Origin: an uncultured Bacteroidota bacterium
GTDB taxonomy: Bacteria > Bacteroidota > Bacteroidia > B-17B0 > Aurantibacillaceae
Direction: 5' to 3'
NCBI GenBank assembly: GCA_903923915.1
Contig: CAIXZI010000144.1
Location: 1-16,279, forward strand
Length of the DNA stretch: 16,279 bases
In this document: piece after piece, positions 1 to 5,321 of the stretch
How positions within the stretch are numbered: the stretch's first letter is position 1
How the letters are laid out: each line of letters opens with the position of its first letter
Notes under the pieces: model-generated
What the model was told of the DNA's origin: nothing
What the model saw: only the letters and a program-made list of their open reading frames with translations
Database searches by the model: none
Made by a program: the position numbers and the translations under genes

Positions 1-863
1 CTACCCATGTAGCAATTAGCCACTTGGTAACGGCATAAATCAATAGGATGATCGGTTGTTAATTCGCTATAAACTTTTGGATGTGTTTTGCCATAGTTAA
101 GTGCCGTATATCCGCCATTTTTATCAGACATTTTTTGTTTGATAATATCTGCCTGAATAGTTACTCCTAAGTGATTTGCCTGTGATGATAAATCTGCTGC
201 GGTGCTATAATCAACGCCATCTTTTTTAAAGCCGCTATTACGGGTATAGCACCAAAGTATAGTTGCCATACCAAGTTCGTGCGCACGTTCAAAAGCTTGT
301 GCTACTTCAATAATTTGACGGCCAGACTCCGGTGAGCCAAAATAAATAGTTGCACCAACGGCTACAGCGCCCATGTTCCAGGCATCTTCAACAGAGCCAA
401 ACATAATTTGGTCAAATTTATTCGGGTAACTTAAAAACTCGTTATGATTAATTTTTACAATAAATGGAATTTTGTGTGCGTATTTACGAGCCACACTTCC
501 TAAAACACCGTATGTAGAAGCTACTGCATTACAGCCACCTTCAATGGCCAATTTTACAATGTTTTCTCCGTCAAAATAAATAGGATTTGGCGCAAATGAT
601 GCACCTGCACTATGCTCAATACCTTGGTCAACCGGCAAAATGCTCATATAACCTGTATTTGCTAAACGGCCTGTGCCATATAACTGTTGTAAACTGCGCA
701 TTACCTGTGGGTTACGGTTGCTTGGTGCAAAGGCACGATCAACAAAATCAGCACCCGGTAAATGGATATGCTCTTTAGAAATGGTTTTACAAGTGTGGTT
801 AAGCAGGCTATCTGCTTGTGCACCTAATAACTCGGCTATTTTAGATTGTGTTGCAGTTGACAT
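1..863 (-). CDS. fbaB: Class I fructose-bisphosphate aldolase (FbaB type), 3' end cut by window edge
   Basis: The enzyme cleaves fructose 1,6-bisphosphate reversibly to glyceraldehyde-3-phosphate and dihydroxyacetone phosphate in cytosolic glycolysis/gluconeogenesis. Reading the minus strand from the ATG at 863-861 gives 287 complete codons with no stop up to the window edge. The full protein in this family is about 350 residues, so roughly 60 are missing. The sequence follows E. coli FbaB closely: [15 protein letters not shown] at residues 77-90, a STYGV segment near 116-120, [12 protein letters not shown] at 165-176, and ADIIKQKM around 238-245. By analogy with archaeal-type class I aldolases, K242 is the likely Schiff-base lysine and D79 an active-site residue; this is inference from family knowledge. 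It runs divergently from the barrel gene at 969. A weak TAnnTTTG-like box (one mismatch) lies at 892-885 on the minus strand. Identification is firm. Confidence 0.95.
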   Translation of the reverse strand, partial: MSTATQSKIAELLGAQADSLLNHTCKTISKEHIHLPGADFVDRAFAPSNRNPQVMRSLQQLYGTGRLANTGYMSILPVDQGIEHSAGASFAPNPIYFDGENIVKLAIEGGCNAVASTYGVLGSVARKYAHKIPFIVKINHNEFLSYPNKFDQIMFGSVEDAWNMGAVAVGATIYFGSPESGRQIIEVAQAFERAHELGMATILWCYTRNSGFKKDGVDYSTAADLSSQANHLGVTIQADIIKQKMSDKNGGYTALNYGKTHPKVYSELTTDHPIDLCRYQVANCYMG

Positions 864-968
864 ATTTTGCTGTTTTTAAGGTTGCGAATGTACGAAAAAT
901 AAAAAAACAATGTTTACTCTTCGTATTTCTTAATTTTACGGTTTTTGAGTCTCTATTTTAGCTAATTT

Positions 969-2132
969 TTGAAAAAAACAATCAAAAAGAATAACAAATT
1001 TCCTCTTACTATCATTTGGATGGTTGTATGCCTATTCCCTCAATTATCAATACAGGCACAGACATCAGATAGTTTAAAAGATACTATAACGGTGCATAAA
1101 TCATTTGTTAAAAAAGTGATTGATGTGGCAACTAAAAAAAGGAAATTTTTATTGGCGCCAGAATTAGGAAGAAACCCTCAAACAGGGTTTTACACAGGCA
1201 TTTACTACCTGCAGTTGTTTAGAATGAAAGGCGATACAGATTCTCGTACTTCAAATATAGAAACGTATGGTACTGTAACCGAAAAAAATCAATTTTATCT
1301 TACTTTAAACAACACACTACTTTTTGATAAGGAAAAATATTTTTGGCGCGGAAGCAGCTACATATCTAAGTTTAACGAGTTTTTTTATGGTATTGGCAAC
1401 AACATAGATGTAAATACCAAAGACCTGATAAATTTTAATTATTTTAATACACTACAGCGATTAGTCCGACAAATTAAACCGCATATGTTTGCGGGTTTGC
1501 AGGCTCAGTTTAATAAAACCTTTAACCTTAGTTATGGTAAAGGCGGCTTGCTGGATCAATCTTCGGCTTATGGCAAAGGAGGCAGCCAAAACATAGGGCT
1601 TGGCGCACTTTTTTTATACGATAGCCGAGACCATGTGGTGTTTACCCACACGGGCACTTACTTGGATGTATCTGCCATGTTTTTTCAAAAGGCTTTTGGC
1701 AGCCAATATCCCTTTACAAACATGATTATAGATTTTAGGAAATTCGTTAAATTCTATAAAAATAATGTAGTGTGTTTTCAAACATTAATTAATTACAACT
1801 GGGGTAATGTACCCTTTAGGCAATTAGCTTTAATGGGTGGCGATGTTATGATGCGAGGCTATTATCCAGGTATTTATCGTGATAATTTTATGATGGCACA
1901 ACAAATTGAGCTACGCATACCGGTTTATAAAATATTTGGCATTGTATTATTTGCCGCTGTAGCCGAAGTTGAACACAGTATAAACCAGTTTTGCTGGCAG
2001 GATATAAAATACACCTATGGTATTGGTTTACGTATTATGTTTATTAAACATGAGCGCATAAATGTGGGTGGAGATTTAGGCTTTAGCAAGAACACTAAAA
2101 CACTTTCGCTTGGGTCGGGAGAGTCTTTTTAA
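969..2132 (+). CDS. Outer-membrane beta-barrel protein, Omp85/surface-antigen (BamA/TamA-like) family without POTRA domains
   Basis: This is a 387-residue protein. I use the TTG at 969 as start because it gives a complete signal peptide: Lys-rich residues 1-10, a hydrophobic stretch 11-27, and an IQAQ cleavage region at 28-31. The first ATG (1020) would remove the charged part. After a short 35-residue segment the chain is barrel-like. YDSRD at 217-221 and GGDVMMRGYYPGIYRD at 290-305 match the conserved strand and the VRGF-type lid-loop motif of the Omp85 barrel (PF01103). ELRIPVY follows at 314-320. The protein ends in GSGESF, a terminal Phe fitting the barrel-assembly signal. No POTRA repeats fit between the signal peptide and the barrel. 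Such stand-alone barrels are common in Bacteroidetes and have no assigned substrate. It probably sits in the outer membrane; the role is unknown. It is followed by 294 bp without a gene. Confidence 0.8.
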   Translation: MKKTIKKNNKFPLTIIWMVVCLFPQLSIQAQTSDSLKDTITVHKSFVKKVIDVATKKRKFLLAPELGRNPQTGFYTGIYYLQLFRMKGDTDSRTSNIETYGTVTEKNQFYLTLNNTLLFDKEKYFWRGSSYISKFNEFFYGIGNNIDVNTKDLINFNYFNTLQRLVRQIKPHMFAGLQAQFNKTFNLSYGKGGLLDQSSAYGKGGSQNIGLGALFLYDSRDHVVFTHTGTYLDVSAMFFQKAFGSQYPFTNMIIDFRKFVKFYKNNVVCFQTLINYNWGNVPFRQLALMGGDVMMRGYYPGIYRDNFMMAQQIELRIPVYKIFGIVLFAAVAEVEHSINQFCWQDIKYTYGIGLRIMFIKHERINVGGDLGFSKNTKTLSLGSGESF

Positions 2133-2426
2133 AGCTGTTTGTTAGGTAAAAGTAAAACCGCTTATTTGCCAAAACCTACCGTTAAAAAAATTTCTACTGC
2201 CACTCGTGCGTAAAACACTACCGTTTAAAAAAACGCTATTGACATGGTGTTTTTTGCATCGTAACTTTAATAAAAAGAAAGGATAATAATATGCAGAAAA
2301 TAAACCCACACACAAACGTTTAAGCAAGCCCGGGCGGCAAGTAAAAACAAGGCTTCTCTAAGGTTCACTTCCCTAAATGAAAAACAGAACCTAAAAAAAC
2401 AAGTAATAATTTAAAAAACAGAAATA
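2133..2426. other. Gene-free interval with an imperfect direct repeat and a candidate promoter
   Basis: I find no credible gene here. It contains an imperfect direct repeat built on CTACCGTT followed by an A-tract, at 2171-2190 and again at 2212-2233, so the copies start about 41 bp apart. A candidate Bacteroidetes promoter at 2239-2270 follows. A ten-codon ATG-to-stop frame (2291-2323) has nothing to support it. The minus-strand frame at 2142-2327 is not convincing as a gene either. Confidence 0.5.
2239..2270 (+). promoter_or_regulatory. Candidate Bacteroidetes-type promoter for the 2427 gene
   Basis: TTG at 2239-2241 is followed after 20 bp by TAACTTTA at 2262-2269. The Bacteroidetes housekeeping consensus is TTTG, 19-21 bp, then TAnnTTTG. 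The -7 element differs only at its last base. It would leave a leader of about 150 nt before the ATG at 2427. The call rests on consensus matching only. Confidence 0.4.
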
Positions 2427-3128
2427 ATGAGTACAATAATGATCATCATAAAAAGAATAATAGCCGCATTGATAATGCCCGCTAAAATAGCCGACAAAAT
2501 AATACGCGCACAAAGCATATTGGCTAAACTAACCAACAACACTACTTTTCCCATAGGCTCGTGGCCAGCTAATGTAGTATCGTTGGCACAGTTTAGTACC
2601 GATGTAACAGCTTTGGTAAATGCCGAAACTGCCGTAAAAAATAGAACAGGAAACGCAGCTGCCCGTAATGCGGCTCTTGCTGTAGTTATGGCAGATTTAA
2701 GAAGTATAATGACTATGGTACAATTAAAAGCCGATGGCAATTTAGCTAATGCCGAAACCATTATAATTAGTGCAGGTTACAGTGTGCGTAAAGCTAAAAC
2801 AAGGCAAAAACAACAGAATGACGCACAAAATACGGAGATAGTAGGTACTGTATTACTAACTGCTGATGTAGCCGGACACCATGAATGGCAGATGAGCAAA
2901 GATACCGTAGCTATTATAAATTTGCCTGCAACTACTACCTCGCACACCCACGTTCAAAGCCTTATCCCGGGTGATGTTTGGTATTTTAGAAACCATAAAG
3001 TAAATACCCAAAAAGCTACTTATAACTGGAGCCCCTGGGTAAAACTAATGATTGGCCCCGGTGGCAGAACTATTGGTGGCGGCAACTTACCAGGGCATGC
3101 AGGTAGTTTAGGTTTACCTACTACTTAA
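2427..3128 (+). CDS. Hypothetical protein, N-terminal helical domain plus degenerate fibronectin type III-like domain
   Basis: This 233-residue protein has no classical signal peptide; its start is hydrophobic (MSTIMIIIKR) but is not followed by a cleavage site. Residues 18-125 are helix-forming and Ala-rich. They begin with the PAKIADKIIRAQ...NTTFP pattern that I recognise from a widespread but uncharacterised Bacteroidetes family whose members carry a C-terminal FN3 domain. Residues 137-209 have FN3 character: SLIPGDVWYFRNHKVN at 178-193, and SPWVKLMI at 202-209 as the last strand. A Gly/Pro-rich tail closes the protein (GPGGRTIGGG near 210-219). Function and location are unknown; family members are often linked to surface or structural roles, but nothing here proves it. 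The gene stands alone between a candidate promoter at 2239 and a strong terminator at 3169, so it is probably monocistronic. Confidence 0.75.
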   Translation: MSTIMIIIKRIIAALIMPAKIADKIIRAQSILAKLTNNTTFPIGSWPANVVSLAQFSTDVTALVNAETAVKNRTGNAAARNAALAVVMADLRSIMTMVQLKADGNLANAETIIISAGYSVRKAKTRQKQQNDAQNTEIVGTVLLTADVAGHHEWQMSKDTVAIINLPATTTSHTHVQSLIPGDVWYFRNHKVNTQKATYNWSPWVKLMIGPGGRTIGGGNLPGHAGSLGLPTT

Positions 3129-3168
3129 AATTTATCGAAGTTTGCTAAATAGGTAAGCAACTCAAATC

Positions 3169-3204
3169 AAAGCCTTGCAAGATATTTCTTGCAGGGCTTT
3201 TTTT
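3169..3204 (+). terminator. Rho-independent terminator of the 2427 gene
   Basis: The left arm AAAGCCTTGCAAG (3169-3181) pairs with CTTGCAGGGCTTT (3188-3200). This is a 13-bp stem with one G-T pair and a 6-nt loop, followed directly by further Ts to 3204. It starts 40 bp after the stop codon. Confidence 0.9.
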
Positions 3205-3213
3205 ATGTTTTAT

Positions 3214-3507
3214 ACATTGCCAACAAAATTTAAAACAATGCCCATATTGTTGTAAAGATTATCGGATTTGTTTTAAAAAATATCAGCATTCTTTTGAATT
3301 GAGCCAACATGGTTGTTAACAACATCCATATAATTGCGAATTATGTCGACATTGTTTCGAACAATATCAGCATTGTTCTTATTTATCCCGACATTGTTGT
3401 AAAGAACATCGGGTTTGTTTTTAAAAACATCAGCATTTTTTTGAAGGATGCCGGCATTGTTGTAAATAATATCAGCTTAATTGCCAGCTATATCGGCAGG
3501 CTTGTAA
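3214..3507. repeat. Array of 13-14 degenerate 21-bp tandem repeats
   Basis: From 3235 to 3507 the sequence divides into 13 consecutive units of exactly 21 bp with no gaps. A weaker unit, 13 of 21 matching the next, precedes it at 3214-3234. The consensus reads WNAAYATCAG then CATTGTTGTAA. Across the 13 units, position 8 is always C, positions 16-17 are always TT and position 21 is always A, while other positions drift. Units have internal dyads: GAACAAT and ATTGTTC flank a 6-nt loop at 3359-3378, ATTGTT and AACAAT flank TCG at 3351-3365, and GTTGTTAACAAC at 3312-3323 is a perfect palindrome. The array lies between the 2427-gene terminator and the 3' end of the XRE gene. Because 21 is a multiple of 3, reading frames stay open on both strands and give heptad-repetitive peptides (plus strand 3309-3533). 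I regard those as by-products of the period. Confidence 0.9.
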
Positions 3508-3521
3508 ATTACAGAAGTTTT

Positions 3522-3746
3522 TTAAAAATCTAATAAATCTTTAATTGGAATTTTAAAAGCTTTAGCTATTTTGTAAAGTGTAGTGTAAGTAACATTTAAT
3601 ATACCTCTTTCTAAACGGCTTAGCGTACTTAAATCAATTTCAGCCTCGTAAGCTAAATCTGCCTGAGACATGTTGTACTCATCACGCAAAACAACAACAC
3701 GTTTAGCTAATTGTTTTAAAGCATCTTTATCTGAAAGAAATTTCAC
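3522..3746 (-). CDS. XRE/Cro-C1 family helix-turn-helix transcriptional regulator
   Basis: The 74-residue protein is almost entirely one HTH_3-type DNA-binding domain. Residues 12-30 form the first helices, MSQADLAYEAEIDLSTLSRL (26-45) is the helix-turn-helix with DLSTLSRLERG as recognition helix, and the rest (TLYKIAKAFKIPIKDLL) is the usual C-terminal helix pair. There is no sensor or dimerisation extension. The start is GTG (3746-3744); the overlapping ATG at 3748 runs straight into a stop. A perfect 11+11-bp palindrome at 3777-3800 sits about 30 bp upstream, as expected for autoregulation and for control of the divergent gene at 3871. Its 3' end abuts the 21-bp repeat array. The family resembles phage repressors, plasmid regulators and antitoxin-type regulators, but no toxin partner is visible. 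DNA binding is a confident prediction; the targets are inferred. Confidence 0.88.
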   Translation of the reverse strand: MKFLSDKDALKQLAKRVVVLRDEYNMSQADLAYEAEIDLSTLSRLERGILNVTYTTLYKIAKAFKIPIKDLLDF

Positions 3747-3776
3747 ATAACAATAATGATAAGATTGTAAAAAAGT

Positions 3777-3800
3777 AATATAGGATACTTATCCTATATT
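3777..3800. promoter_or_regulatory. 24-bp perfect palindrome, probable operator of the XRE regulator
   Basis: AATATAGGATA (3777-3787) and TATCCTATATT (3790-3800) are exact reverse complements around a CT centre. The palindrome lies in the divergent intergenic region between the XRE gene start (3746, minus) and the secreted-protein gene (3871, plus). It occupies the place where the -33 element of the plus-strand promoter (-7 box at 3812-3819) would lie. A bound dimer could therefore block that promoter and regulate the regulator itself. The symmetry is seen directly; the binding partner is inferred. Confidence 0.75.
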
Positions 3801-3811
3801 TAAAATTATTA

Positions 3812-3819
3812 TACATTTG
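3812..3819 (+). promoter_or_regulatory. Consensus -7 promoter element (TAnnTTTG) upstream of the 3871 gene
   Basis: TACATTTG is an exact match to the Bacteroidetes -7 consensus. It lies 12 bp downstream of the palindrome and 51 bp before the ATG at 3871. No TTTG is present at the expected -33 position, which is covered by the palindrome. Confidence 0.6.
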
Positions 3820-3870
3820 TTTTTATAAAAAAGAATTATAGTTTTGTTAAACAATCTTAAAACATACTCT

Positions 3871-4512
3871 ATGAAAAAAATTTATGGTTTCACCTTTGTT
3901 TTATTTACAGCTCTAAGCGGTTTAGCACAATCTCATTCTACGGGTGCAGATAGTGCCGTAGTTTTAAAAGATTCTTTACACGTGCATGGCAATATGCGGG
4001 TAAACGGTTATTTAATAACCAAACACATTAAAAGCCCCGACCATATAGTGCATATAGGAGATAGTTCTATGGTATTTTCAACCGCTACGGGCACAAATCC
4101 CATTACTGGGCTTAGCGCCACCTCAGAGCAAATGAACACCAGCGGCGGCGGCGGTATTGGCATTGCCACCAGCACAGGCGCTCCGGCTTATGCTTATGGC
4201 GTAAATGCAATCGCTATGGGTTATGCAGCCAAAGCTTACGGCAATTACAGTATGGCTTTTAGCTCCGCCGTATCTACAGAGGCAGATGCGCAATATAGCA
4301 TAGCTATGGGCTATGCCGTAAGAACTTATTCAACTGCTACAAAAGCTATAGCTATGGGAAGTGGTATTAATGCTTCCGGATTAATGACCAATAGTGTAGC
4401 CAACAGTTTAGGCGTAGGTTTTAACAGCGATGTGCCTACCTTTTTTGTAGGCCAGGTGCAGGCACCACAGGCAGTTTGGGTAAGGTGGGTATTGGCACAA
4501 CATTGCCGCTAA
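3871..4512 (+). CDS. Secreted adhesin/tail-fibre-like protein, N-terminal part (frame broken near 4451)
   Basis: Starting at the ATG at 3871, a signal peptide (MKKIYGFTFVLFTALSGLAQ) leads into a mature chain. The TTG at 3844 would add nine residues ahead of it and is not needed. Residues 112-183 carry head-type repeats like those of YadA/Hia trimeric adhesins and Bacteroidetes fibre proteins: NAIAMG (112), YSMAFS (126), YSIAMG (142), KAIAMG (158), NSLGVG (178), spaced 14-20 residues. Up to FFVG at residue 194 the reading makes sense. After that this frame gives Trp- and Gln-rich nonsense and stops at 4512. Re-reading one base at 4452 gives P-G-A-G-T-T-G-S-L-G-K-V-G-I-G-T-T, the expected motif, and joins the 4476 frame. 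This is therefore the front of one protein of about 479 residues. It heads a likely operon with the glycosidase at 5322 and lies behind the palindrome and -7 box. Confidence 0.75.
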   Translation: MKKIYGFTFVLFTALSGLAQSHSTGADSAVVLKDSLHVHGNMRVNGYLITKHIKSPDHIVHIGDSSMVFSTATGTNPITGLSATSEQMNTSGGGGIGIATSTGAPAYAYGVNAIAMGYAAKAYGNYSMAFSSAVSTEADAQYSIAMGYAVRTYSTATKAIAMGSGINASGLMTNSVANSLGVGFNSDVPTFFVGQVQAPQAVWVRWVLAQHCR

Positions 4513-5309
4513 AAGCTTTAAACGTAAACGGCGATGTAATCATAACCAGCGGCACCTCGTTTCCGGCTTCGGCAGCTTATATAAGAGGCAACAATGCGCT
4601 TTCAAGCGCAAGTACACCCGATTACACCTGGGCTAAAGATAGCACTACCGGTATATTTCATCCGGCAGCCAATACCATTGCTTTTACAACTTCAGGAACG
4701 GAAAAAATGCGTATTAAAGCTAACGGAGATATTTGCATAAATGTGCCTAATACAAGTCCGGGTAACCAGATTTATTTTAGGGGCACGGGCGATGCCAATC
4801 ACGGTATTGGTTTTTACAATAACTACACTAACACGGCAGCTACTTATATTAACGGACCGGTTTTATATGGTTATGACGGCGGCGCTTTAGCTACAAAAGA
4901 CGGCGGCGATAAAATTGCGCTTACTTGGGATCATAACGGTTATGTGCACATTGGCCCCACCTTTAGCAATACTAATCACTCTTCTTCGGCGCTTACCGTT
5001 GGGGGCGATGTGGTATCTAAAGCAGTTTATGTTACTAATACTGCCTGGAGCGATTTTGTATTTGATAAATTATACCCCTTAATGCCATTATATGAAGTGG
5101 AGAAATTTTATACCCAAAACCATCATTTGCCTGATGTGCCAAGCGAAAAGCAAATACAGGAAAACGGCAACAACTTAGGGCAAACCGATGCCCTGCTGCT
5201 GCAAAAAATAGAAGAGCTTACTTTATACATGGTACAGCAGCAAAAACAAATTGACGAGTTGGTAAAGCAAAACAAAGCCCTTACCGAAAAAGTAAATGGT
5301 AAAAAGTAA
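4476..5309 (+). CDS. Secreted adhesin/tail-fibre-like protein, C-terminal part with terminal coiled coil
   Basis: This is the continuation, in another frame, of the gene at 3871. The frame is open from at least 4452, and the TTG at 4476 is just the first possible initiator, so independent translation is doubtful. It begins with LGKVGIGTTLPLKALNVNGDV, a motif typical of Bacteroidetes fibre/tail proteins. Beta-rich segments follow, including WAKDSTTGIFHPAANTIAF and KMRIKANGDICI. The C-terminus carries the characteristic block WSDFVFDKLYPLMPLYEVEKFY, then HHLPDVPSEKQIQENG, LLLQKIEELTLYMVQQQKQ and a heptad-like coiled coil to the end. In related proteins this end resembles a trimerisation or intramolecular-chaperone region; that role is inferred. 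The stop lies 12 bp before the glycosidase ATG at 5322, suggesting co-transcription. Base composition here is richer in GGC/AGC codons than in the flanking metabolic genes. Confidence 0.78.
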   Translation: MGKVGIGTTLPLKALNVNGDVIITSGTSFPASAAYIRGNNALSSASTPDYTWAKDSTTGIFHPAANTIAFTTSGTEKMRIKANGDICINVPNTSPGNQIYFRGTGDANHGIGFYNNYTNTAATYINGPVLYGYDGGALATKDGGDKIALTWDHNGYVHIGPTFSNTNHSSSALTVGGDVVSKAVYVTNTAWSDFVFDKLYPLMPLYEVEKFYTQNHHLPDVPSEKQIQENGNNLGQTDALLLQKIEELTLYMVQQQKQIDELVKQNKALTEKVNGKK

Positions 5310-5321
5310 ACAGCTTTAATT

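Noticed and set aside
2142..2327. Minus-strand 61-codon frame after the barrel gene
   Set aside because: No recognisable domain, unusual composition, and it covers the direct repeat and candidate promoter.
3214..3507. CRISPR array
   Set aside because: Units are contiguous 21-mers without spacers and are too degenerate; no cas genes nearby.
3309..3533. Plus-strand 74-codon frame with a seven-residue repeat (IVVNNIS-like), extendable upstream except for one TGA at 3300
   Set aside because: The frame is a consequence of the 21-bp period; the opposite strand is equally open with another heptad pattern, there is no signal, and it overlaps the XRE 3' end.
3522..3746. Toxin-antitoxin module for the small XRE protein
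   Set aside because: The adjacent minus-strand positions hold no toxin-like gene, and the divergent gene encodes a secreted fibre-like protein.
3871..5309. Prophage tail-fibre region
   Set aside because: The protein has a signal peptide and Bacteroidetes-type C-terminal motif, and no phage structural, lysis or integrase gene is nearby.
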